A stretch of DNA of 64,000 nt, taken from positions 62,001 through 126,000 of the forward strand of contig JARBJD010000221.1 in NCBI GenBank assembly GCA_033064195.1, given 5' to 3'. Below the pieces are notes generated by a model. The model had not been told where the DNA came from and ran no database searches. It saw only the letters and a program-made list of their open reading frames with translations. A program made the translations under genes and the position numbers. Position 1 is the stretch's first letter. Each line of letters opens with the position of its first letter. The stretch is from Blattamonas nauphoetae (Eukaryota; Preaxostyla; Oxymonadida). Shown piece by piece: positions 33,601 to 45,700 of the stretch.

Positions 33601-35396
33601 CAACCAAATTACCGATTCTCGTCCGTACGTAGCTCATCTCTGATTGAAAAATCCGTTGTATGACTAAGTCACGTATACTCTTCTAAATGGTTGTTGTGGA
33701 CCGTGTCGCTTTTTTGTTCAACGTTGTTCTCACTTCTCTCTGCACCATTCCTCTTAACTTTGATTTTCATAATGAGAACCTGTCCAAGGATTGCGTGAAT
33801 GAATGTATAATACATGAAACACATGATTGACAGAGATATCGTTGATTTCCAAGACTTATGGGATACCCTGTATCTCAAAATCGACGTTCAACAGGATATG
33901 AAAACACCTCTTTTCAGCGTGTATGGAACGCTCAACATTCTCGGAGAAGTTTTCTTAATGCATTCGTACTCTGATTCGTTCACATTCTCGTTCTTTGCCG
34001 TTTTGGATGGGTCGGCCACATTATCCGGAATGAAGATCGACCAAACCAGTCCGATCTCCTTCGCAGATCAGTCTCTCATTGAACAGACCTCGGGGTCGCT
34101 GATCCTGACCCTCGTTGAGTTCAATTATATCACAAAACAAACCGGAGATGGAAGTATGCTCTCGTCGGCCCTCAAACAATTGTCCGATGTCCTCCGAATC
34201 ACACAATGCACGTTCAATTTCTGCTCATCGAATGAAGGGAATGGAGGAGCGATCTCGCTTACCTGTACTTCTTCCGTCAGACCCTCCAACATCGTCATCA
34301 AGGCGTCCTTCTTGGACACTTTCTGCCAATCTGGTAGGCTTGGTGAGTGGGTCTTCCTGCAAGCTTACAACTTCTCTACATTTATCATCCCAGCCAACTG
34401 GGAAGGGACATTCTCGTCTCTTCAATCACCCGATGATGATAACAAGTTGTGGGGGTTCGATCTAGCGGAGCAAACAATCCCACCTGCTTCTTTCAGCCTC
34501 CTTCCATATCTCTTCAATGTCAAGACTTATGAACAGATCACTGTGGATCGAAACTCAAGATTTGGGGGAGTCGGGGTGTGTGGAAGAGATGAGGGACTTC
34601 CGTGTCGAACTGTCGATGAGTCGTTCAATCAGAGGACCAGCGACTCTGTCGAAATTGTCGTCGTCGACAGCGCCCAGCTGAATGGAACTGTCTTCGCCAC
34701 ATCTGTCACTTTATCAATCTGCTCTTCCCACCCGTCTCAATCCTCGGAACTTGAAGTGGATGGGACAGGCACTGTGCCTCCTGTGGGATGGTTGAAGGGA
34801 TCTTCCTCTTCAATCACACTCTCCACTCTCCAACTGACTCTCCCATCTGCAAAGTCTTCCCTTCTCTCCGCCCTTATCATTGCCTCATCCACCGATGTGT
34901 TAATCTCTTCTCCTTCTCAATCAAGTCATCATCGTTCGTCGCCACTCCCTTCACTGTTGAGGGGGGAGTGTCACACGATTTTACTGACGTTCAAATTGAC
35001 ACTGTTTCTGTGCCAACTATGCTTGTCTCATTTGTCAGCCCATCCCAACTTTCAATGAACGAGATGAAACTGAAAAATGTAACGAGTGTGGCAGCGTCAC
35101 CGCTGATATTCGTGATTCTACACACTACGAGCTCGGTAGCGACAAAGCAGGCACAGATCCATCTCTTAAATTCTGAATTTGTATCTTCTCTTTCGTCTCC
35201 CTCGCCGTTTCTAAAGGTTTCGTTGGTTTCGAGGCAGTGCTCGGTTGTCTTCTCCAATACCACTATCACACAGAACCTGGCTTCGTCTGTTGATACTGGG
35301 ATTGTTGTGGAATGGAATGGAAAACAGCCCACCATCATTCGGCGGAATCTCATTACCTCTGGATGTGGATTGATTGTGCGAGGAAATACCTATTAG
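27602..35396 (+). pseudogene. Long beta-helix surface protein gene, disrupted
   Basis: A nearly continuous frame of about 1650 codons (27602-32568) continues after a 1302-bp insertion at 33873. Sequence is Ser/Thr/Asn-rich with many short strands and turns (ILISHSIFKCNTA, LNGGCLYAQGARA, NNSAGRRGGALW), typical of right-handed parallel beta-helix surface proteins of oxymonads. A cysteine motif, C-x(5 to 7)-P-C-x-[ST], recurs near 28790, 30690, 31575, 32340 and 34580 and seems to open each repeat block. Around 34915 the frame shifts by one, after which SSSFVATPFTVEGG continues the family pattern to 35396. Upstream, 27538-27588 encodes MDRLICLLYSVIFFAF, a likely signal peptide, in a different frame. 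Insertion plus frame breaks suggest a pseudogene, though sequencing error could explain the latter. Confidence 0.7.
32569..33870. mobile_element. Tc1/mariner-like element, 1302 bp
   Basis: Perfect 23-bp inverted repeats (32569-32591 and 33848-33870) begin CAGGGTATCCCATAAGTCTT. They are flanked by TA on both sides (32567-32568 and 33871-33872), the hallmark target of this superfamily. The interior has only short frames on both strands and no transposase motif I can trust, so it is non-autonomous or decayed. Length fits a full-size mariner. It lies inside the beta-helix gene. Confidence 0.85.
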
Positions 35397-36783
35397 TCAT
35401 ATGTTTTTTCTTACCTAAGATGTTTTTCCAATTTATTTATATTGATATTCCGTACATAGTTTCTGAAAACTGCTAATCCAAAAAGTGTTTTCATGATGAG
35501 TATAATTTAGGGCCTGATCAATTCGCATTCATGTGACACATTCAGAAGCATTCTTGAAACATTTTCTTTGGGAGTTCTCTTATACTCACCCTGAATTTTG
35601 TTCTTTCAAAGATGTAACTCTCTAACAACCTCGTATTGCTGCAAATCACTCCTCTTTATCTTACCAACAAAAGACACTTTTTGTCAATCAGTATGCATCA
35701 TCTCACTGTCTTACCTCCACTATTTGGGTTATTATGTGATGAGATATTCGAGGCATTTGTCTGATTTTGATGAAAGATACAATCGATACGCTACCTATCT
35801 TGCTGATTTTTTCATCTTTATCATCGTTTTTCTCTCTCAATTTTCCCTTACTCACTCTTATACATCCTCCCTTCATTCTAGACTGTCTTTTCCTTCATCG
35901 TCTCCACGTTGTTAATCATCATGTCTTCTCAATACATCCATTTCGCTCTCATCACACTATTCACCAATTATTTGGTCGATAAGGCTCGTTTCGGAATTTA
36001 AGTGTATTATCAATGTGTTTTGGGTCGAGTAGTTACTACTGTCATGCCTTCCAATATCCAGTTGTTCCGTTCAGAGACATGCCACATGTTTGAACACGAA
36101 AGAAAACAAGGATCCAAACTTGCTAACCATGAATTCTACACACAATAACAATATCGTTCTGAATATATTAGGATATGTAATAGAAAAACAAAGGAAGTAA
36201 TCTTGTGATGTGATGAATACAAGGAGTTAAAACTTGCGGAAAAATGGTTGGATTTAAGATGAATAAGGCAAGAAAGAGAAGCCTCGAACTGAAGAAAAGA
36301 GAATAAAAAAGGAAAAGATGAGGATAGTGGGACAGAAGGAGAAAAGAAGAAAGAAGGAAGGTGGAATTCAGACGATGTCGGTTCAGTGTTATATCAGGGA
36401 GGTCAAACTCCAATCAATGATTTCTGATTTGAAAATCATCATATAAATTAATCATTTCACGGCACAAGTTCATACAGATTCTTTTTGTCCTTAAATTGTA
36501 GGATTTGGGCGTTGTTTGTCAATGCGTTGAAACTCTACTAGAAGTGATCTAATCGAGTCTTCTATCAAGTCTTTGATTCAGCTGAGCCTCGTATAAAAAG
36601 TTATGTCAGTTTGTGACGACATGACCATCTGAGAGCGTCATTTCGTATTGGATCGGGATCCATAGAATGTGAATAAGAATGATTTTTGAGTAAAGTCTGA
36701 CGATTTACGTCGAGTATGTTGTATATGTTTGAGAATGTGTCTGCTATGCTTCTCTTGACTGTATTTTCCACTCAAATGCTTGT
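35397..36783. other. Intergenic, 1.4 kb
   Basis: AT-rich sequence with no supported gene. The 5' end of the coiled-coil gene that follows may lie in here: its frame is open back to about 36733, but the sequence before 36784 does not look like coiled coil. A missing first exon or another insertion is possible. Confidence 0.4.
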
Positions 36784-39700
36784 TTGCGGCTGTTGGGAGA
36801 GTCATTTGAGAAGAAAGATGAATTCGAATCACGAATTTCGGATTTGGGGAAAGAGATTGAAGAAGGTCGTCGTTCGCGAGAAGAATTACGAAAAGAGCAT
36901 TCTGAAACGATTGCTCGGATTCGAGAAGAGAACGAAGAACGGAATGAACGAATTCGAGAAGAATCCGAGCGCAAGCTGAAAGAGATGGAAGAAACGATGA
37001 TTGAACAGAAGAACGAAAATGAGCGTCGTTTGGGAGAGATGAAGAATGAGAATGAGGAAAGGGTGAATGGGATGCGAGAATCGAATGAAGCACGACTTGG
37101 TGAGATGGGTGATTCTTTTTCAAAAATCGCATCCGTCACTCCAGCGCCTGTACGTTGATATTCATCGACAAATACCCTCTACTCACCGTCACAGGTGCTC
37201 TCTCCATGTTCAAGGTGTGAATTTCGTCTTTTCTTCATGTTGGCGAACTTTATCGCGGATCCGATGCTCAGGCGACTAATCACCCATCAGACTTCTGTTC
37301 GATATATATTTCAATGATGAAACCGACATCAAACTGTGGATTACACACTCACAACATGGTTTGTACCGTTTCTTTCTTTCTCACGTTCAGATACTCGGGA
37401 TTTTTTTGAGGTGCGCCGGAACAATGAGCACAACGAGATAACTCTCACATAAATCGTTCAATCGGATGTTATCGATAGTTTTCGCTCGCTGGTATGTCTT
37501 TATTCATGCATTTCTGGTCTTGTAGACCCAAAAATGAATGCTCTTTTTTCAATCGTCATCAATCTGTACTACCTCGCCTCAAACACCATGGTCCTTCAGT
37601 ATTTCCCTCAGAGAATCTCTGTTAGACACGTTCAACAAATGTTACGGACCTAATATATCGAGAATATTGAATATGTCAATCCGCACTTTTCGTGTCTTTT
37701 TCTTCAATGGAGGAGTTTATACCAGTGCTCTCACACAGAATTGGTTTTTTCTGTTGTAAATTATCGGTAGTTTGTCTTTGGACCTGTTTTGTTACAAAAA
37801 ATGTGCAGAAGAGTCCTGAACAAAAAAAGGAGATATCGAACGCGATCTTCCTTGAAATCCGGTAATTCACTCATTTTCAGTCGACTGAACAGACGAATGG
37901 TAATTCCGCAAAAAATAATTTTTGGTGACGCACATTAGTGTTTTGCGATTTTTCAAAGAGAATCACCCAGATGAGGAAAGAGATGGAAGAAGGAAAAGCA
38001 GAAAACGAGTCTCGAGTTGCTGGTATGCGAGAAGAGAACGAGCGAAAGATTTCAGAGATGCGAGAAGAGAATGAGAGAAAGATTTCGGAGATGCGAAAGG
38101 AGATGGAAGAAAGCCGATCAGAATCAGAGAATCGAATTGAAGAAATGAAGAAGGAGAAAGAAGAACAAAAAGCAGAATACGAAGAGAAGATGAATCGGGA
38201 GAGAGAAGAGAACGAAGAGAGGCTGAATGCGATGAAGAAAGAGAAAGAAGAATCGGAGAGAGAGAAAGAGAACAAGATGATTGAGATGAAGAATGAGAAT
38301 GCAGAAAGATTGGAATTGATGCGAAATGAGAACGAGAAGAAAGTGAATGAGATGAAGAGTGAGAATGAGGAGCGGATTGCGTCGATGAGACAAGAAATGC
38401 TTGAATCGCAGAAAGAGAACGAAGAACGCATTTGGGTGATTCTCAGTGAAACAAGGCAAGCGTCGCCAAATTACACAGACGCAGAAACTCTCCAAAATAA
38501 TCAACTATTTTCGTCTATCATCTCGAAATAAGGATGAGCAACGGACGGACAAAACCTCCTTCTCATCGGACATCGGACAGAGACCCTGTCCAAGTCGAAA
38601 CAGAAGTGATTCCTCTGGCATAAATCAATGTTCAATCCTCCAAATTCTTTCATTAAATCACCCAAAATGTTGAATTTATTCATATTTCGTCTTTCAAAAA
38701 AATGAAAAACGTGTATTAGAGAATTCGGACAAAAATCCCATAAATTGGTGAAATGTCCAAGCATGTCCAATCTTGGACATCCGCTCATTTGTTGAAAAAA
38801 TGAATTGTTTAAATTTCTTCACAATCCAATAGTGATCAGTTGAAAACGGACAAAAGTGTCCAGTCCTGGACATGTCCGGATCGTCCTCCCCATCTTAATA
38901 TGTCTTCGTCTTCCATTTTCTCTCAGAACCTCTTAAATCGCAATTTGAATTCACTTGTCGATTCAAGCATTCTATTGTCCTGCTTCACATCATTCTTGTC
39001 TCAAGTGAATCCAAATTCATGGAAATCAGTACAGCTTTCAAAAGCCGTTTCTCCTCACAATGTATGACATCATAATGGAATGATGTTTGAAAAAATCACA
39101 TCATCAGTGTGTATCTCCATTGTTTTTTACACTTTATCGATCTCATTCTCTTCATTAGTGTGGCGTGGATATCCCAATCAAACCGCAACCTGTTAAGGAC
39201 TGAAAGAGATGAGATAAGACAACTCATACCATCAGTATTCATCTCCATTGTTATTCCGGCTCTTTCCGTACCATTGGACGTCAGTTAGAACGTGTCCAAC
39301 AGGAGTTAATGGCCTGGTGTCCCGCCTCTTCTGTATTATGTGATCACAACCAATTCAGAGGCACAATCGTTGATGATTCAGTACGCTTCGATCATTGTGG
39401 GTATTGCGTCCATCATCATACCAATGACTGTTCTCCTTACTCAATACATTCAGACCGTCTCTTCACTCAAGAAGGAGCGAAGAGAAATCTCCTTCCAGAT
39501 CTCCATTGGGCGGAAAGATGATGTGTTGCGTCTGAAGCAAAGGCTGGACAATACAGATGGAGGAATTGATGGCGACACAGTCGTGTCGACACACTTTGGG
39601 ATTCCGACAGCTCAATCGCACATGAACACAATGAACGAATGACAAGGCTGGATTCAACGAAAACGAGATGGAGTTGGGATCGACTCAAGGAGAGGAGAAT

Positions 39701-42700
39701 GAGGAGGAGAAGCTGAAGATGGAGCTGATTTCACAAGGAATGAATCCTCAGAAGATTACGATGATGCAGATGCAGGGGATGTCGCTCCAACAAATTGCCG
39801 AAATGACGGGGAAGAACAAGAATGATGAAGATGATGATGAGAAGGAAGAGACGAAGTCATAAAAGTGAAGATAGAAGCAGAAGAAAAGAAGAAGGCGGAG
39901 GCAGAGGAGAAGGAAAACAAAAAGAAGAAAGGTCGAAGTGACTTGACCCCACAGTAACAGGAACTGCTCCACCAAATTCATACGATGTCGAGCTTCAACA
40001 CAACATCGTTCTCCATCCGCGTTGTGATTACATTGATTCTCCTAGTCGTTGGTTTGTGTCTCAAGACATTCATCACTCATTGTCTACACACTTCTAGCTG
40101 ACTTCCTAATTTTCCATAGCATATAGGATAAAATTGCATCCGCCATCCTCACATCCATTCATCACCCTCATTCGTCAGATCCACTCATCACCCTCACTCG
40201 TCACATCCACTCCTCACTCTCACTCGTCACATCCACTCATCACCCTCACTCGTCACATCCACTCCTCACTCTCACTCGTCACATCCACTCCTCACTCTCA
40301 CTCGTCACATCCACTCATCACCCTCACTTGTCACATCCACTCATCACCCTCACTTGTCACCTACTCTCCTCCACCAACGACTCTTTCGATTGAGCTTTTC
40401 CAGGCGGAAACATCAGCCCTTTCTGCCCTATATTTATCCTCCATTGCCAATGAGTTCGATCGATCAAGATTAACTGTTAGAGAATGAAAGTATCTCTCAC
40501 ATTTCACCTGCAATCAAGGTAACAGATCCATTTGATCTTGTTACATGATGTATCAATCCACTTCACAGTCTTTTCAATAACTTCGTTCGATCCCACCCTT
40601 TTTCAAAACTTACGAGCTGTGACCTCCTAATTAGGCGCTGTCCGAGGACGGACAGCGCCTCACCTTGTCCGGACAACTGCTCCTCCTTATCTCGAAATAC
40701 ATCATTTGTGAACTTTTTTCATTTTCAAAAAAACAAAGAATTTCTCTCGATCAACACAGAAATTTCACGTTTTTTCCATTTTTCTCTTTAATGGATGATT
40801 TATCTCTGTTCTATCACACAGATACATCTTTTTTTGTTGATTTACATCCTTTCTCTCTCTTTAAACGTCTTCTGTGAGAAAAAGTGTGTAAAAATGTGCT
40901 GATCTTCAAAAGGCTATTTCGAGTGCGATCATGCTTGAGGGTATGCCACAAAACCCATCAAATCCACAAAACTCAAATGTCCTGAAAAAAGTTAAAGATT
41001 AGGTGAAGAGTTATCCGCCCTCGGATTCATAGCTTGCGCGTTTACCTGTGGAAGGAGATGAAGGTGAATCTTTATGAGTTGATCAACTGGTAAAACCGTT
41101 TAATGGGCAACTTTTGAGACACATCATTAAGGGAGAAAAATCCACATCAATTATCACGAAATTATTGAGAAAACATCAATGGATACAAAAAATTCTGAAG
41201 AATTGTTGCAAATATTACCGAACCGTCCTCATCACTCAAATAGGTTGTCTGTCTCTCATCCAATGTCACATAAAGAGCATGACGATTCACGACCCTTGTC
41301 CCAATCGAGTGATGCTGATTATTCTTTGACCAGCATTGAAGACTGGAGCACAAAAGCAGTTTGAACCATTCATTGTCTGACTCGTCCAGGGAACCTGTTC
41401 GTATCATTCTTAACCGCTGGTTTTGGGAAAAATGTCTGAGAAAAAGATATGAATGAGAAAACGAATATTCACACCATCTTTGAGCATGATCGAGACATCC
41501 TCTTGATTCATTCAGGATCAGGGCGATTCAAGAAGACGATTCACGACTTGATCCATCCTCGAATGATTCTACGAAAAAAGTGATACGTGAAAAATACAAT
41601 CATTCAGACCTTATAGTCATTTGATTCGTCGGCTTGTCGAATCGCTGAGTTAAGTTCCGTCGAGTGATGATGCTGAAATAGAGATAGAAGAATAATTAAA
41701 TAAACGAAGAAGGACAACCATACGCAGGTGAGGGAAGGCTGTTTCATTCGAGTTGTGCGCTTTTATTCGTGCTCGATCAAATCAAATAATGCTCAACTGC
41801 CTGTTTCCCTTAATTGAGACAGTCTTAACGAAGCTCGTCAATTTCATGAGTGCATGACTTTGGAGAGAAAGGCTGCGGACAAAGAAGTTGAATGATTCCA
41901 CAGTTTTGATGGTTTTCTCCATTCTCATGAATCAACACTGACGAACGAGAGAAGGAGAGTGTCTGGATTGCCGAACACGTTGCTCACAATCTGTCCCTTC
42001 CCAATCATCCTCACTACTCCCCGTTTCCTGTGTCCCTCAATCGTCAGAAAGTCCCCATCCATCCTCATCTGCGTCTTCACATCTCCTTCTCCGTTGATCT
42101 CCACTGTCCGAACTGTTGTCAGTCCAACCGAAGTGTCCACAGACAAGCATGTAAGCTCACTACTTCCACAGAGTGGATGGTCCTCGTTCTTCCCTTCAAT
42201 GCACAGATCACACTGCGGCTCGAGTGGAGTCGTTGCAGTGATCTTCTCCATCACTTTCATTGTGTCGACTGACGCTTCCTTCATCCGACGCAGTCCCAGC
42301 TTGAGCGAGTTGCAGAACAAGAAGTGCCCACACTTCTCAAATCCCTTTCCATCGTCGTCGATCTCAACTGGTCCTTCCAGAGCCGCCAGAGAAGGAAGCA
42401 GAGAGATGCTGAGGCCTGATGTTGTATCCTCTCCCCAAAGCGACGATCCCTTCTCGCGAGAGAAGCTGTTCTCCCATTTCGTTGCTATCATAACATTGTC
42501 CAGATTGTTCCAAATAATCAACGCATCGATCTTCACTTCAGTGTTGAAGTTGGATGAATGAAAGTTGACCTGAACTGTGGTTGTGTTCACGAATTCGATG
42601 ATTAGCACGTTCACCTAACCTGAATATGAACAGTATGTGAATGACTTGTCGAGATGGAACGATGCTGAGTCAGTGAGGACTGCCGATATCACACCTGCAT

Positions 42701-45700
42701 TCTCGTTCGACGATGCGACACACGTGAAGAATGACTTGCTCACGCTGAGACTCGAACACGAGAAAATCTAGATCAGAGTAGATGCGATGGGTGTGGAGCC
42801 TTTTTGGGTGAATGAACAGTTCGACATTTCAAGTGAGCCTGATTGGCATTGCAGAAGAGATGAATGCTGGAATATGGAAGGGATTTGGAGGAACAGCTGC
42901 TCAATCGATACATTCGCTCTGATCGTGAAGAGGCTGTTGGGAATTTCCGATGTCGATGTTTCTTTGATGACAAGATGTTCCTCATTTTCAGCGAGTTTCG
43001 TGTCTTCGGTGAATGTCAGTTCGGCTGAATGGTCGATTGATGTTCTGAATGTCGCTGGTTGATCTGGTTGGTCTCCGATTCTCAAGTGAAGAGCAGCGAG
43101 TGAAGCCACTGATTACTCCGAGATGCCACAAACCGACACGTCACCCGAATCGTTCGAGATGAACAGTTCTTCACAGAGCAACGAGAAATTGTGGACGAGC
43201 AGAAGATGAACTGGATGATCTCTTTCTTTCTCAGCAAAGTTTGCCAACGAATCTGAAGTCTTCGTCGAAACAAACTGAAGACAGGACCTGATCACTGACG
43301 CTGACAGAAAAAGGTGCGAGATGAAGATCAGATTGGTAGTTGCATTCTCAGACGCGCACGAAGTGAATGGGGTGTTGAGGAGTAACAGACTGGGTGGGTT
43401 GGACGATGGTGAAAAGGACAGATGGAGATTGAGATAAGGAGAACGATGTGAAGGAGTAGGACGTGATTGTGAATGAGTCAACGGTTGCTTCGAAGGAGAA
43501 CGATGAGAGAACGAATTTTCCATTTTCGATTTCGAACTCTCCTCCCGCCAACACCGAGATTGGTTGTTTCCCAGTCTCTCCCACAATCGAGAGTGTGAGT
43601 GAGTTCGGCGTGATCGTTTCGTCCATCTTCATCTCGTCTTGAATGTTGATCTGTTTTGAGGCGACTTCAGTTGTGATTCTTCCAATCCCCTCTCCGATCG
43701 TCGAACAAGCAACGACGATTCAACTGAAGACGACGAATCTAACCCCCAAAACTTGTTCTCATCTGTCTCGGAGTTGATGAATGGAAAGCGGGACGGAAGA
43801 CTCTGTGTGGCGATGGAGGAGCCAGAGATGAAGACGAGTGTCCCAGTTGGTGCATCATTGGACGACGATTCGGTGAACGAGATTCCGCTGAAATCAAAAT
43901 TCCAACTGCCCTGCTGACTGGAACTTGAAAGGGTCGGCGAGATGAGAGGAGCGGAGGACGATATGCAGCACGTGATTGTTGTTGTGACGGACGAGCCAAG
44001 TGAAGAGGAGAGTTGGTGCCGAATGAGCAAGACATGGGTTGGAGTGAGTCGGTTGATACAGAAGCAAACGGAGAAGTTCGTTCGCCTGCTACAAACACAA
44101 ACGCGATGGTGTCCAGGATGAGATTTCGTCGCTTTGAGCGAGGCAAAGTCGATTTCCAGTGTCCGACATGAAAGCTGTGGGAGTTCACAATTCGGATGGT
44201 CTTCTACATTCGCATCCACATTCAACGTCGCCTCTTCTGTGAAGAGGCGGCTTGGAAGAGACTCCATTGTTGTTTCGAGGAGGACGAACGGTGCAAACTG
44301 GGCGGTCGACGAGATGTCGACTGATACGACGAAGATAAGCGAACCTATCGCGTTTGAAGAGACTGACGAGAAGAGCGAGGCGGTGTCGGATGAAAAGGTC
44401 GAGAAGAGTCTGAGAACGACGGCTGAGCCTATTGAATGATGAGAGAACTTCACGTTCTGGAAGACCGATCCTGTCAGACTGAGTGAGGCACCATCCGCTA
44501 CATCAGCCAGCGAGAGACATGTCTCGCTGAGACTGGTCATGGTCGGCGTCCCGTTGTCGCAAGCGGTCAGCGAGAGAGTGGAGCAGCGGAGTCCATCAGT
44601 CTCACATTCTGGATGCTTGCTCTCTTCATCAGCAGTGGGATGCCCAGCCACGACTGTTCATGTGGGAGGGAGGAGATGGAACAGCAGCGATGATTCGGAG
44701 AATGTGTGGCCAGAGGAGAGAGAGCTGTCGCATCCAACGATGTCCAAAAGATGCTGAGCTGGAAAGAACGACGACCATCCCGAAGGAATCACGACTGTGC
44801 CGAGAGAGGACGATGTCACATGAACACATCGAACTTTCCCAAGAACTGTCTGTGTGAGGCCCTCGGACTTCACAGAAACGAACGAGATGAGCTGTTCCGT
44901 TGTGATGGCGAGCAGAGCGTGTCCAGACACAGAAAAGAATGTGATCGATGACGACTTGATGGAGACGACATGCACAGTCGACGAGAACGACACGAGAGGC
45001 ACTTCAAAGTTCGCTGGTCTTCTCACCTCGTCTGTCGTGTTGAAGTGGCAGTTCTGAAGGGTGACTGGGTGATTTGGAGTGTTGATGAGAGGATGGCGTG
45101 ATTCTTCGGAGTCTGAGTAGATCACACCAACAATGTCCAACTTCAGCGAATGCGCATCGTCCCATCCCTCAATCACCACTCGATGCATGTTGCTCAGCGA
45201 TCCTCCCCCAAAATGCACTTGTGATTTGGTCTCCATCCGATTAAACTGGTTTGACACAACGGATGGGTTTGGTCCTTCCAGGGCCATATTTCCCTGATAT
45301 TTTGTCTTATCTGATCCGTACGAGCTGTGTCTGATCAATTTAATAATGCTTGATGTTCCGTTCTCACAAAGTCTTCCACAAAGACATTGTGTGTTGTTTG
45401 ATGATACAGTATCTCCAATTGTAGAGTGATAAGAGAAGATTACTGAGTTTCACGACGTTTTGTAGACGAAAGACTGGATTGGAGCTGGACAGAACGATGG
45501 AAGACGCTCCATCAGGTTTCGTCGAGTACGACGTAAATATTGTCATTGTCGCTGTAATGTGGGCACCCTCAAGTTCAGTAAATCTCGATAGACTTTGTAT
45601 GTTGTATTTGTGGATCGTGTCGAAGATGGTTAAACTTGATCGATTTGCGGAGAACGATGAAGTGGGTGTGGTGAGGAGAGAAAGCGGGATGGAGAGCGAT

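Noticed and set aside
37099-37970. Element A could be an intron: CTTG/GTGAGAT at its left edge and CACCCAG/ATGAGG at its right
   Set aside because: Splicing there would change the frame and break the coiled coil. The inverted ends and the AGAT duplication explain the edges better, and removal of exactly the element plus one AGAT keeps the frame.
40153-40360. CRISPR-like array
   Set aside because: The units are contiguous without unique spacers, and the rest of the window is plainly eukaryotic.
40134-40487. 117-codon frame of His/Ser/Pro repeats
   Set aside because: The frame is produced by the 26-bp minisatellite and its protein period does not match a real repeat unit.
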